Below, piece by piece: positions 8,117-16,450 of a stretch of 41,851 nt of DNA. The notes below the pieces were generated by a model, which saw only the letters and a list, made by a program, of their open reading frames with translations, did no database searches and was not told where the DNA came from. The position numbers and the translations under genes were made by a program. The DNA lies in contig JAHECR010000022.1 of assembly GCA_024641655.1 (NCBI GenBank), forward strand, positions 16,983 to 58,833, written 5' to 3'. This stretch comes from Acidimicrobiaceae bacterium. Lineage in GTDB: Bacteria > Actinomycetota > Acidimicrobiia > Acidimicrobiales > UBA8592. Every line of letters starts with the position of its first letter. Positions within the stretch are counted from its first letter, which is position 1.

Positions 8117-8884
8117 TCAGCGGGCGGTCCATCCCCCGTCGACGGTGATGGTGGTGCCGGTGATGTAGCTGCCGGCGTCGGACGCAAGGAGCAACATGGC
8201 GCCGTCGAGCTCCTCGACACGGCCCGGTCGGCGCATCGGCGTGTTCCGCTCGATCCAGGCACTGCCCGAGTCGCCGGCGATCAGCTCGTCGGTGAGCTCG
8301 GTGGCGAAATAGCCCGGCGCCACGGCATTCACCCGAATCCCCAGCCGGGTCCACTGCAACGCCAGCTCGCGGGTGAGCTGGACCAGACCGCCTTTTGCCG
8401 CGTTGTAGCCGGGCTGATTGTTGGGGGCCGAGCCGACGATGCCGTGGATCGATGCCACGTTGACGATGCTCCCCCCGGTCGGCTGCTCGCGCATGACCCG
8501 GGCACTGAGCTGGGCCAACAGGAAGCACGCCGTGAGGTCCAGGGCGAGCACATCACGGAACCGGGAGATGTCCTCGTCGATCGCCGGGACCGGATCGCTC
8601 ACGCCGGCATTGTTGACGAGGACGTCGATGCGGCCGCACCGATCCACGGCGGTGTCGACGAGCCGTCGACAGTCGCCGTCGTCGGTGACATCGGCGGTCA
8701 CGGCGACGATTCCGGGGATCTCGGCGGCCAGGGACTCGAGCCGCTCCGAGCGTCGAGCAGCCACGACGACGGTCGCTCCGACCGCGGCGAAGGTCCGTGC
8801 CGTGCGCTCGCCGATACCACTCGAGGCCCCGGTGACGACGGCGACCTTGCCGTCGAGTCTGAACATGGCGAGGGGGTCGATCAC
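8117..8884 (-). CDS. SDR-family oxidoreductase
   Basis: A 255-residue classical short-chain dehydrogenase: cofactor motif VVTGASSGIGE (about 17-27), NNAG (about 90), catalytic YNAAK with an upstream Ser in NVASIHGIVGS, and C-terminal GTTITVDGGW. It reduces or oxidises a carbonyl/alcohol with NAD(P)H. The GTG at 8884 is supported by AAGGAG 5-6 nt upstream. It starts 31 bp after the MaoC-like gene on the same strand, so the two are probably co-transcribed and act on the same CoA-bound or ketonic substrate. FabG-like activity is possible but the genome context needed to assign it is not here. Confidence 0.9.
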   Translation of the reverse strand: MIDPLAMFRLDGKVAVVTGASSGIGERTARTFAAVGATVVVAARRSERLESLAAEIPGIVAVTADVTDDGDCRRLVDTAVDRCGRIDVLVNNAGVSDPVPAIDEDISRFRDVLALDLTACFLLAQLSARVMREQPTGGSIVNVASIHGIVGSAPNNQPGYNAAKGGLVQLTRELALQWTRLGIRVNAVAPGYFATELTDELIAGDSGSAWIERNTPMRRPGRVEELDGAMLLLASDAGSYITGTTITVDGGWTAR

Positions 8885-8915
8885 GGTTGCTCCTTCGGGA
8901 CGGGACCGCCGCCGG

Positions 8916-9896
8916 TCACGGGCACAGGACGATCACGGTCCAGTCGAGGACGTCGACGGGTTCGGCGCCCTGGCGGTGAGCCTGGGCGACCGTACGCACT
9001 GCCCGCACCCGGCCGCCGGGTACCGCGACCTCCGCGAGCAGGCGATGACGAAACGACAACAGGTCACCCTCGAAGACCGGCCCGGTGTGATCGCACGAAT
9101 GCCAGCCGAGGACTGCCGCAATGGCGGGGAGGACGCGACTCAGCGAGGCCTGTGCCAGCGCGACCGTGTGCCCGCCATAGACGAGTCGCTGCGGATAGGG
9201 CGAGGCTTCGACGTCGCGGTGCACCGCGGCCTGGTTGTGGGTGAGCCGGACGAGGCTGGTCGCCTGATCGACCACGTCGCGGAGCTGATCGACGCGCTCG
9301 TCGCCTAGGGCCCACACGTCGGGGGACCCGAGCGCGTCCAGACGCCAACCAGCCGGGGCCAACGCGGCGTAGGACGACACGTCGAGCGGGCCGGACGCGT
9401 CCCCCAGGTCGTCGGCGTGGCCCGGCAGGACATCGCTGCGCAGGCGAACCAGAGGGCAACGCTCGTAGTCGAGCACGGGAACGTCGTCGGCGGTCGTGGT
9501 GATGCCGAGGAGGACCTTCCCGCGCGGTTCACGACCGGGTCGGGGCTCGCTGTCGGCCATCGCCACCACTCGTGTGGTCGTGTGCAGCGTCTGCCCCTCG
9601 AAGACGGGGCGGAGAAGCCGGACCTTCCGGTAGAAGAGGTTCGCGATGACGCGCTTGGTCGCCACCGTGGACGCGCCGATCGACAGGTGCATCACCAGGC
9701 CCGGACTCACAACGCGACGGGGCGAACCGGTGACTGCACCGGCGACGCGAACGTCCAGCGAGAGGGGCAGCGCCTCCCCCGCGATTGCCTGGTACGCGGC
9801 GGCGAGCCCACCGTCGACGGTCACCGCCGGTGGAGGCGGGAACTCCAAACCCACCCACATGTCGTCATAGAAGGGACCATCGGCAGCCGGCAGCAC
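8916..9896 (-). CDS. MaoC-like dehydratase, double hot-dog
   Basis: The 326-residue protein appears to hold two hot-dog domains. The N-terminal one (about 10-150) has VSPGLVMHLSIGASTVATKR and VRLLRPVFEGQTLHTTTRVV. The C-terminal one (about 200-320) has VYGGHTVALAQASLSRVLP and HTGPVFEGDLLSFRHRLLAE. Proteins of this type hydrate or dehydrate enoyl/hydroxyacyl-CoA. The GTG at 9896 is chosen because it lies 7 nt after TACAGT; an in-frame GTG at 9905 overlaps that box. It leads a two-gene unit with the SDR downstream, consistent with consecutive steps of beta-oxidation-like metabolism. The exact substrate is unknown. Confidence 0.8.
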   Translation of the reverse strand: MLPAADGPFYDDMWVGLEFPPPPAVTVDGGLAAAYQAIAGEALPLSLDVRVAGAVTGSPRRVVSPGLVMHLSIGASTVATKRVIANLFYRKVRLLRPVFEGQTLHTTTRVVAMADSEPRPGREPRGKVLLGITTTADDVPVLDYERCPLVRLRSDVLPGHADDLGDASGPLDVSSYAALAPAGWRLDALGSPDVWALGDERVDQLRDVVDQATSLVRLTHNQAAVHRDVEASPYPQRLVYGGHTVALAQASLSRVLPAIAAVLGWHSCDHTGPVFEGDLLSFRHRLLAEVAVPGGRVRAVRTVAQAHRQGAEPVDVLDWTVIVLCP

Positions 9897-9903
9897 GACC
9901 GAC

Positions 9904-9909
9904 ACTGTA
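9904..9909 (-). promoter_or_regulatory. -10 box TACAGT, leaderless start of the MaoC-like gene
   Basis: TACAGT on the minus strand is followed by 7 nt and GTG 9896. Confidence 0.5.
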
Positions 9910-9967
9910 GGAGACCCGACCGAACGTGCTCGGCCCCGCCGTGATCGGTATCGATCGCCCGGGCTCC

Positions 9968-9973
9968 TAGCCT
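9968..9973 (+). promoter_or_regulatory. -10 box TAGCCT for the IMPDH/GMPR-like gene
   Basis: TAGCCT lies 48 nt before GTG 10022, giving a leader of about 42 nt. The leader contains GAAGG about 8 nt before the GTG. Confidence 0.4.
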
Positions 9974-10021
9974 TGGTCAACGGTCCGTTCGCCGACCGAG
10001 CGAGCGGACGAAGGTAGAACC

Positions 10022-11092
10022 GTGATTCCACGCACCAACGCTCTCGACCGGGCCCGACTCGGGCTGACCTTCGACGACGTCTTGCTCGTGCCCCGGCGCT
10101 CGTCGATCCGCAGCCGTGGCGATGTCTCGCTGCGCACCAGGCTCAGCCGCAACATCGACATCGACCTGCCCATCATCGCTGCGAACATGGACACGGTCTG
10201 CGAGGTCGAGATGGCCCTGGCAATGGCTCGCCTCGGCGGCGTCGGGGTCATCCACCGTTTCCTGCCGATCCTCGCCCAGGCGGCGATGGTCGAGCAGGTC
10301 AAAGCCGACAACCCCGACCACATCGCCGCCGCCGCAGTGGGCACCGACCACGACGCCCTGGAGCGCTCCAAGGCCCTCGTGGCCGCCGGCGTCGACGCGT
10401 TGGTGCTCGACATCGCGCATGGGCACGCCGAACACGCCATCGATGCGCTCAAAGCCCTCAAGGACACACACCCGACCATCGATGTCATCGCCGGCAACGT
10501 CGCCACCCAACCCGGTGCCGAGGACCTCTACGAGGCCGGCGCCGATGCGATCAAGGTCGGGGTCGGACCCGGCGGGGTCTGCACCACCCGTCTGGTCGCC
10601 GGTGTCGGCGTACCCCAGCTCACCGCCATCGCCGACGCCGCCGACATTCCGATCCCGGTGATCGCCGACGGGGGCATCAAGAACTCCGGCGACATTGCCA
10701 AGGCGATCGCTGCGGGAGCGGACTCGGTGATGATCGGTTCCATGTTCGCCGGCACCAAGGAGAGCCCCGGGGAGGTCGAGTCCACCGCCCGCGGCCTCAT
10801 GAAGCGCGTGCGAGGCATGGCGAGCTTCGAGGCGATCGAGGCACGAGCCGAACGCCACGGCGAGGAGATCGACCACGAGTACTTCGAGCAACGCGCCCCC
10901 GAGGGCGTCGAAGGTACCGTGCCCTACAAGGGCGAGGTCTCGAAGCTCGTCGCCACGCTCGTCGCCGGCCTCAAGAGCGGCATGAGCTACAGCAATGCCC
11001 GAACCATCGCCGAGTTCTGGGAGAAGGCCGAGTTCGTGCGGGTGACCTCACTCGGTTACCGCGAGAACCAGCCGCACGCCACGTTCGGCTGA
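10022..11092 (+). CDS. Short IMP dehydrogenase/GMP reductase family protein without CBS domains
   Basis: The 356-residue TIM-barrel protein has the family start [13 protein letters not shown], the cofactor/nucleotide segment AANMDTV, catalytic Cys187 in [11 protein letters not shown], phosphate-binding [15 protein letters not shown] and [13 protein letters not shown]. The 80-to-100 stretch passes directly from VIHRF to the next strand, so the tandem CBS insert of standard IMPDH (about 480-500 residues) is absent. The C-terminal half reads IMPDH-like ([21 protein letters not shown]), but the flap position usually occupied by Arg before Tyr (RYF) reads EYF. It could be a minimal IMPDH or a GMP reductase. 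GTG start with GAAGG upstream. Confidence 0.85.
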   Translation: MIPRTNALDRARLGLTFDDVLLVPRRSSIRSRGDVSLRTRLSRNIDIDLPIIAANMDTVCEVEMALAMARLGGVGVIHRFLPILAQAAMVEQVKADNPDHIAAAAVGTDHDALERSKALVAAGVDALVLDIAHGHAEHAIDALKALKDTHPTIDVIAGNVATQPGAEDLYEAGADAIKVGVGPGGVCTTRLVAGVGVPQLTAIADAADIPIPVIADGGIKNSGDIAKAIAAGADSVMIGSMFAGTKESPGEVESTARGLMKRVRGMASFEAIEARAERHGEEIDHEYFEQRAPEGVEGTVPYKGEVSKLVATLVAGLKSGMSYSNARTIAEFWEKAEFVRVTSLGYRENQPHATFG

Positions 11093-11107
11093 ACCCGTCA
11101 CCCCGGT

Positions 11108-12124
11108 TCAGGTCCCCCAGGCGACGAGCGTGTCAGCGTCGTAGGTGTTGAGGACGCGCGCTGGGGCGGCGCCGTGGCGGGTGGCCTTGTCGCAACCGTA
11201 GGCCTGCCACTCGAGCTGGCCCAGCGCATGGGCATCGGTGTTTATGGCCAGGTGGCAGTCCCATTCGAGCGCCAGGGCGAGGAGGTCGTCCGGGGGGTCC
11301 TGGCGTTCGGGCCGACAGTTGATCTCCACCGCTGTGGCGAACTGGGCGCACGCCGCGAACACCATGTCGGCGTCGAAGGCCGACGGCGGGCGGCCTGCAC
11401 CCTTGGCCGTGCCGCTCACCTTGCGATTCGTGCAGTGCCCCAGGATGTCGACGTGGGGGTTTGCTGCTGCAAGCACCATGCGACGGGTCATCTCGGCGGC
11501 GGGCATCGTGAACTTCGAATGCACGCTCGCCACGACCACATCGAGCCGCCCGAGCATGGCGGCCGACAGGTCGAGCGCCCCGTCGACGAGGATGTCCACC
11601 TCGAGACCCGACAGCACCCGGAACGGAGCCAGTTCGTCATTGAGCTCGGCGATCGCGTCGAGTTGCGCTGCGAGTCGGGCCTCCGAGAGGCCGTGCGCCA
11701 TCGTCAAGCGCGCCGAATGGTCGGTGACCACGACGTACTCGTGGCCCAACGCCCTCGCCGCGAGCGCCATCTCCCGGATCGAGGCGCTCCCGTCGGACCA
11801 GGTCGAGTGCAGGTGGCAGTCTCCCCGGAGCTGGGCCCGCAAGGCGGCGCCGACGCCGAGCGGCACCCTCGAGCGTTCATCCAACTCGTCGAGATAGGTG
11901 TTCGGTTCGCCCGTCACTGCCGCCGAGATCACCGACGCGGTGCTCTTGCCGATGCCATCGAGCCCGGTCAGGGTGCCTGCGGCGACGCGCTGTTCGAGCT
12001 CGGAGGGATCCAGGTCCGCGACCACGTCGATCGCTCGGGAGAACGCCCGCCCCTTCTGCCCCGGCGCGAGCTCGCGGTCGAGGTAGTAGATCGCCCGACG
12101 CAACGCGTCCACCGCTGCTGACAT
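11108..12124 (-). CDS. PHP-domain phosphoesterase with N-terminal helix-hairpin-helix region
   Basis: The 338-residue protein has an N-terminal helical part like the 8-kDa/HhH region of family X polymerases (LTGLDGIGKSTASVI at about 52-66), then a PHP domain starting with the metal motif DCHLHSTWSDG, VVTDHSARL, GLEVDIL, SVHSKF, GHCTNRK and NTDAHALGQ. The nucleotidyltransferase core of PolX is missing. PHP domains hydrolyse phosphoesters with a trinuclear metal site, so DNA end processing or histidinol-phosphatase-like activity is possible. ATG 12124 lies 6 nt after TACCGT. It converges with the IMPDH/GMPR gene, 15 bp between stops. Confidence 0.88.
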   Translation of the reverse strand: MSAAVDALRRAIYYLDRELAPGQKGRAFSRAIDVVADLDPSELEQRVAAGTLTGLDGIGKSTASVISAAVTGEPNTYLDELDERSRVPLGVGAALRAQLRGDCHLHSTWSDGSASIREMALAARALGHEYVVVTDHSARLTMAHGLSEARLAAQLDAIAELNDELAPFRVLSGLEVDILVDGALDLSAAMLGRLDVVVASVHSKFTMPAAEMTRRMVLAAANPHVDILGHCTNRKVSGTAKGAGRPPSAFDADMVFAACAQFATAVEINCRPERQDPPDDLLALALEWDCHLAINTDAHALGQLEWQAYGCDKATRHGAAPARVLNTYDADTLVAWGT

Positions 12125-12130
12125 ACCCCG

Positions 12131-12136
12131 ACGGTA
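12131..12136 (-). promoter_or_regulatory. -10 box TACCGT, leaderless start of the PHP gene
   Basis: TACCGT on the minus strand is followed by 6 nt and ATG 12124. Confidence 0.5.
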
Positions 12137-12142
12137 CCCCGG

Positions 12143-12340
12143 TCAGCGGCCGAGCGGGACCAGCGGGACGTGGCGATCGAGGTCTCGGCGATACACCGTC
12201 TCGGTCTCGCCGCGCTCGTCGGTGCAGCTGCCGATCGCAGCGAAACCGCCGACGCGCGCCAACACGCGCAGGGAGGCGACATTGGGCCAGCGCAGCCCAC
12301 GGGAACAGTCGGTCGCGACGATTGCCTTCCCGACCTTGGC
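12143..12340 (-). pseudogene. Probable C-terminal remnant of a GNAT acetyltransferase
   Basis: In one minus-strand frame the stretch ends with NVASLRVLARVGGFAAIG, TDERGETETVYRRDL and a stop at 12143. This resembles the last helix and strand of GNAT acetyltransferases, in which an N-x-(A/P)-S-x-x-(V/L)-x-x-x-x-G-F motif precedes the final strands. No acetyl-CoA-binding part (Q/R-x-x-G-x-G/A) is found upstream; that space is occupied by the start of plsC on the other strand. I read it as a truncated leftover. The upstream boundary is approximate, and a chance open frame remains possible. Confidence 0.4.
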
Positions 12341-12372
12341 CTCCGGCGGCGAGTGTGGTGGAGTTGCGTATC

Positions 12373-13101
12373 GTGAACCAACCAACCCAGCGACCGACCG
12401 AGCGAAACCGCAACGGGGCCGTCACCCAGACGCGCGCCCTGGAGATCACCGCCTCCCGCTCGGGTCGCGCCTTCCGGCGCTGTGTCTGGCATCTGATCCG
12501 CTGGATCCTGTACCCCTGGTTCAGGGTGCGGGGGCGAGGCGCCGAGCACCTCGACACGCCGGGCCCGCTCATCTTGGCCCCCGTGCACCGGTCGAATCTC
12601 GACTCACTGATCCTCGCCACGCAGACCGAGCGCATGATGTATGCGCTCGGCAAGGAATCGCTGTTCACCCCCGCGCCGCTCGGATGGGTGATGGCCGCGC
12701 TGGGCGCCTTTCCCGTCCATCGCGGCGCGGCCGATCGCGAGGCGCTCCGATCCGCCCAGCTCCTGCTCGAGCGGGGCAAGGCCGTCATCGTGTTCCCCGA
12801 AGGTACGCGCCAGTCGGGTTCCACCGTCGGCGAGATCTTCGACGGGGCCACGTTCCTGGCAGCCCGCACCGGCGCCAAGGTCGTCCCCGTCGGCATCGCC
12901 GGGACCGAGGCCGCGCTCCCACCCGGAGCGCGCAGGCCACGACGAACCCGGGTTGCGATCATCACGGGTGAACCTCTCGCGCCCCCGGCAACCGAGAGCG
13001 GGCGACTGTCGCTTGCCAAACGCCGGGCGTTCAGCGCCGCGCTGGCCGAAGCGCTCCAGCGGGCCCTCGACGAAGCGATCGCCGAGGCCGAGAGCCTCTG
13101 A
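12373..13101 (+). CDS. plsC: 1-acyl-sn-glycerol-3-phosphate acyltransferase family (PlsC)
   Basis: The 242-residue membrane-associated acyltransferase transfers an acyl chain to lysophosphatidic acid or a similar lysolipid. The catalytic HX4D motif is HRSNLD (about 81-86), followed by the glycerol-phosphate binding block MAALGAFPVHRGAADREAL and by VFPEGTRQSGS; VVPVGIAG follows. A hydrophobic segment (VWHLIRWILYPWFRV, about 36-50) precedes the motif. The GTG at 12373 is preferred for GTGGAG about 9 nt upstream; other GTG codons slightly upstream are possible. The N-terminal end overlaps the GNAT remnant region on the other strand. Confidence 0.85.
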   Translation: MNQPTQRPTERNRNGAVTQTRALEITASRSGRAFRRCVWHLIRWILYPWFRVRGRGAEHLDTPGPLILAPVHRSNLDSLILATQTERMMYALGKESLFTPAPLGWVMAALGAFPVHRGAADREALRSAQLLLERGKAVIVFPEGTRQSGSTVGEIFDGATFLAARTGAKVVPVGIAGTEAALPPGARRPRRTRVAIITGEPLAPPATESGRLSLAKRRAFSAALAEALQRALDEAIAEAESL

Positions 13102-13227
13102 CCGGAGCGGCGCGGGCACACCGGGTCGGCGACGCGCGACCGGGCGCAACTTGGGCCGCACGGACCATCCCGAGACCAAATGGACCGCCGATTGGACCAT
13201 GGTCTGTCCGACGCCCGCGACCTGCTC

Positions 13228-13233
13228 TACGAT
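13228..13233 (+). promoter_or_regulatory. -10 box TACGAT upstream of the M23 peptidase
   Basis: TACGAT places a start site near 13240, giving a leader of about 25 nt before ATG 13265. A 10-bp palindrome, GACCATGGTC at about 13195-13204, lies just upstream and could be an operator. Confidence 0.4.
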
Positions 13234-13264
13234 GGACCCCCAGCGGGCGTTGGCTTCTCCTCTC

Positions 13265-14599
13265 ATGCAACGCACCCTGCTGCTCGCCCTCGTGATCGCC
13301 ACCTTGATCGGGTCGAGCGCGCGGGTAGGCGCCCAGGAGACGCTGCAGGACGCCAAGGACCAGCGAGACGCGATCCAACAGGCGTACGCCGAGAACGCTG
13401 CCGCGTTGGACCTGGTCACTGCCGAAGACGCCGAGATCGTCGACGCGCTCGACCGGATCGAGGCGTGGATCGCCGTCCAAGAGGCGGGGCTGGATGCGAA
13501 CGAACAGGCACGCGCCGCAGCCGCTCAAACCGAACGTGCAGTGCGCGCCGAGGCTGACGAGCTGCAGGCCCGCATCACCGAACTCCAACGGATCGTCGCA
13601 GCCCAGTCGGTGGAGACCTACATGGGCGGCTTCGGCGGCGACCTGGTGCTCACGACCGACGATCTCAACTCCGTGCCGCTGTTGAAGTTCCTGCTCGAGG
13701 AGACCACGGGCCGCAGCAACGACAGCGCTGACGTCCTTCGCCGGCTCCTGGGCCGCCAACACGACCTCATCGCGCAGGCCGAGAACGTCTCGGCGCAGGC
13801 CGCGGCGCTCGGTGCGCAGATCACTGCTCGCCTCGATGAGCTCGACGCGAGCCGAGCCGACGCCGAGCGCATCCGCCTCGAGATCGCGAAGCGCAAGGCC
13901 GACCTCGAAGCCAAAGCCGACGAGCTCGTGGCCGCGGATCAGGAGATCACTTCAATCATTCGCAGCGCAGAGGCCGAAGCGATCCGACAGGCGGCGGCAG
14001 CCGCCGACCAGGCGGCGCGTGAGGCCGAAGCCCGGCGACTCGCCGAGGCCGCGACCCCGAGCCCGGCACCGACAGCTGTGCCGACCCCCACCCCGGCCGC
14101 AGTGGCCGAGCCGACCCCCGGCGGCGACGCGACCCCGACACCGCAGGCCTCCCAGCCTCCCGCCGACCCGGAACCGACGCCCACCGCCACGCCGACCGCG
14201 GCACCCGACGGCGCCCCTGCGTTCACCTGGCCGGTACCGGGCCGCACCGTCTCACCCTTCGGCAACCGCGTCCACCCGGTATACGGCACCGTGAAATTCC
14301 ACTCCGGCATCGACATCGACGCCAACAGCGGTGCCCCGATCGGCGCCGCAGCGAGCGGAGTCGTGCTCTACGGCGGCTGGGTCAGCGGCTACGGCAACAC
14401 CGTGGTCGTCGACCACGGCAACGGGTTCAGCACCCTGTATGCGCACATGTCGGAATTCAACACGAACGCCGGCGCCGTCATCGCAACCGGAGACGTGCTC
14501 GGGTTCGTCGGCATGACCGGCGTGGCGACCGGCCCGCACCTGCACTTCGAGATCCGCATCAACGGTGCCGCCGTCGACCCGCTGCCCTACCTGCCCTGA
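13265..14599 (+). CDS. Secreted coiled-coil M23 (LytM/EnvC-like) peptidase
   Basis: The 444-residue protein begins with a signal peptide (TLLLALVIATLIG, likely cleaved after RVGA), continues with long coiled coils (about 25-235, rich in A/E/R with repeated DAERIRLEIAKRKADLEAKA-type heptads), a Pro/Thr linker (about 260-320), and an M23 domain. Zinc ligands and catalytic residues are visible in HSGIDID and GPHLHFEI, with VSPFGNRVHPVYG at the domain start. Such proteins cut peptidoglycan cross-bridges or activate amidases at division. An in-frame ATG at 13232 would add 11 residues ahead of the signal peptide, overlapping the -10 box, so 13265 is preferred. Its nearness to the crgA/pknB cluster fits a wall role. 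Confidence 0.88.
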   Translation: MQRTLLLALVIATLIGSSARVGAQETLQDAKDQRDAIQQAYAENAAALDLVTAEDAEIVDALDRIEAWIAVQEAGLDANEQARAAAAQTERAVRAEADELQARITELQRIVAAQSVETYMGGFGGDLVLTTDDLNSVPLLKFLLEETTGRSNDSADVLRRLLGRQHDLIAQAENVSAQAAALGAQITARLDELDASRADAERIRLEIAKRKADLEAKADELVAADQEITSIIRSAEAEAIRQAAAAADQAAREAEARRLAEAATPSPAPTAVPTPTPAAVAEPTPGGDATPTPQASQPPADPEPTPTATPTAAPDGAPAFTWPVPGRTVSPFGNRVHPVYGTVKFHSGIDIDANSGAPIGAAASGVVLYGGWVSGYGNTVVVDHGNGFSTLYAHMSEFNTNAGAVIATGDVLGFVGMTGVATGPHLHFEIRINGAAVDPLPYLP

Positions 14600-14645
14600 C
14601 CTGGGGGCCCAGACCCCGGCTGCCGGTGCGAACCCAAACCCTTGG

Positions 14646-14651
14646 TACCGT
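14646..14651 (+). promoter_or_regulatory. -10 box TACCGT, leaderless start of the MDR gene
   Basis: TACCGT is followed by 7 nt and GTG 14659. Confidence 0.5.
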
Positions 14652-14658
14652 GTCGGGC

Positions 14659-15822
14659 GTGAAGGCCCTGGTGTTCGAACGCAAAGAGCTCCGCTACGCG
14701 GCAGCTGCAGTGAGCTCGCGATTCTCGCCGGGAGCCGGCGCACAGCTCGGACCGCTGCGCCTCAAGGACATCGACCCGCCCGATCTGCCCGGCCCCGACT
14801 GGCAGCGGGTTCATCCTCTCCTCACCGGAATCTGTGGCAGCGACCTCGCGACCGTCGACGGGAAATCGTCGCGCTATTTCGAACCGCTCGTGTCGTTCCC
14901 GTTCGTACCCGGTCACGAAGTCGTGGGGGCACTCGCCGACGGCACCCGGGTCGCGCTCGAACCCGTCCTGGGGCCTGCCAGTCGCGGCGAGAAGCCCCCG
15001 TTCGACGGGGCCGCACCTGGTGACGGCGACGACCTCGGCTATCTGTTGAGCGGGGCCGTCGGAGACGGGATCCAGGTCGGCTACTGCGCCGGCACCGGTG
15101 GCGGATGGGGCGGGGAGCTCGTCGCGCACGACAGCCAGCTCCACCTCGTCCCCGACGACCTCACCGACGAGGGCGCCGTGATGCTCGAACCCGCCGCCGG
15201 CGGCGTCCACACGGCGCTGAAGGCCAAGGTGCACCCGGGGGACACGGTCGCGGTCCAGGGCTCGGGCACCATGGGGCTCTGCGCCATCGCCGCGCTGCGC
15301 CGCTACACCGCGGCGGGCACCATCATCGCCGCAGCCAAGTATCCCTTCCAGCGGCAACTCGCCGCCGAGCTCGGCGCCGATCTCGTCGTGGAACCCGGCG
15401 AGCTGAAGCGGGCCGTGCGGCGGGTCGTCGGCTGTCGCATGGTCGGCGAACTGTTGTCGGGTGGGGCCGACGTCACCGTCGATGCCGTCGGGAGCGCCGG
15501 ATCGCTCACGACGTCGCTCGCCATCACCCGTCCGCGAGGCCGCATCGTGATGCTGGGAATGCCCGGCGTCACCAAGGTGGACCTCACCGCGTTGTGGCAC
15601 CGCGAGACCGAACTGGTCGGGTCCTACACCTACGGGACCGAGACCCTCGACGACGGCACCAGGGCGACGAGCTTCGCGCTCGCCTTCGATCTCGTACGCG
15701 ACGCACACCTCGATCGGCTGGTCTCGGCCGCCTACCCGCTCTCGCGTTACAAGGACGCGTTGCGTCATGCAGCCGAAGCCGGCCCGCGCGGCGCAGTGAA
15801 GATCGTCTTCGACCAGCGCTGA
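14659..15822 (+). CDS. Zinc-type medium-chain dehydrogenase/reductase
   Basis: The 387-residue protein has the MDR plan: catalytic zinc region TGICGSDLATVDG and VPGHEVVGAL, then ALEPVL, MLEPAAGGVHTAL, and a Rossmann segment VAVQGSGTMGLCAIAALR. The four closely spaced cysteines of the structural zinc lobe are missing; the region where they normally occur is replaced by a Gly/Asp-rich stretch (about 110-150) with a single Cys. Catalytic Cys, His and Glu are kept, so it is probably an active NAD(P)-dependent alcohol or sugar dehydrogenase. GTG 14659 is set by the leaderless promoter. Confidence 0.85.
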   Translation: MKALVFERKELRYAAAAVSSRFSPGAGAQLGPLRLKDIDPPDLPGPDWQRVHPLLTGICGSDLATVDGKSSRYFEPLVSFPFVPGHEVVGALADGTRVALEPVLGPASRGEKPPFDGAAPGDGDDLGYLLSGAVGDGIQVGYCAGTGGGWGGELVAHDSQLHLVPDDLTDEGAVMLEPAAGGVHTALKAKVHPGDTVAVQGSGTMGLCAIAALRRYTAAGTIIAAAKYPFQRQLAAELGADLVVEPGELKRAVRRVVGCRMVGELLSGGADVTVDAVGSAGSLTTSLAITRPRGRIVMLGMPGVTKVDLTALWHRETELVGSYTYGTETLDDGTRATSFALAFDLVRDAHLDRLVSAAYPLSRYKDALRHAAEAGPRGAVKIVFDQR

Positions 15823-15874
15823 GTCGAGCCCGCCCGGTCGGAGCCGAAATGGGGCGCGCAGCCAGTTGTGCGGC

Positions 15875-15880
15875 TAGCGT
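15875..15880 (+). promoter_or_regulatory. -10 box TAGCGT for the DoxX / thiolase-like pair
   Basis: TAGCGT is 36 nt before GTG 15917; the leader contains GAGGGGGAG about 6 nt before the start codon. Confidence 0.45.
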
Positions 15881-15916
15881 CGCGGCCGTTCCCGACGACC
15901 TGAGGGGGAGTTCCAG

Positions 15917-16441
15917 GTGGTAATCGAACCAGACGCTGCCAACCTCGCGCTGCTGGCATTGCGGTGCTGCGTCGGCGCGATCATGCTCGCGCACGGCATC
16001 AACCACGTGTTCCGCGGAGGCAAGATCCCCGGTACCGCCGGTTGGTTCGAGAGTCTCGGCATGAAGCCCGGCAAGCTGCACGCCTGGTTGGCGAGCCTCA
16101 CCGAGATCGGTGCAGGCGCCATGCTCGTCGTTGGGCTCCTCACCCCTCTCGCCGGCGCTGGCGTCGTCGGGGTGATGCTCGTGGCGTGGATCACCAACCA
16201 CCGCAAGAACGGTTTCTTCATCTTCCGTCCCGGCGAGGGCTGGGAGTACGTGATGAGCCTCACCGTCAGTGGCCTCGTGATCGCGACCCTCGGTGCAGGT
16301 GAGTGGTCGATCGACAACCAGAGCGACACGCTGACGGACCTGGCCGGCTGGTCCGGGTTCTGGATCGGCGTCGTCGCCGGTGGGGGCGGCGCGCTTGCCC
16401 TGCTGGCAGGGTTCTGGCGGCCGTTGAAGAAGGCCGACTGA
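15917..16441 (+). CDS. DoxX-family membrane protein
   Basis: The 174-residue protein has four predicted membrane helices (about 10-30, 58-80, 84-100, 110-130) and the DoxX pattern: LRCCVGAIMLAHGINHVFRGG at the start (quoted in part), GTAGWFESLGMKPG, EIGAGAMLVVGLLTPLAG. DoxX proteins are quinone-linked or redox-related inner-membrane proteins with poorly defined roles. The GTG at 15917 has GAGGGGGAG 6 nt upstream. The next gene starts 9 bp after its stop, so they form a two-gene unit. Confidence 0.85.
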   Translation: MVIEPDAANLALLALRCCVGAIMLAHGINHVFRGGKIPGTAGWFESLGMKPGKLHAWLASLTEIGAGAMLVVGLLTPLAGAGVVGVMLVAWITNHRKNGFFIFRPGEGWEYVMSLTVSGLVIATLGAGEWSIDNQSDTLTDLAGWSGFWIGVVAGGGGALALLAGFWRPLKKAD

Positions 16442-16450
16442 AGCATCCGG

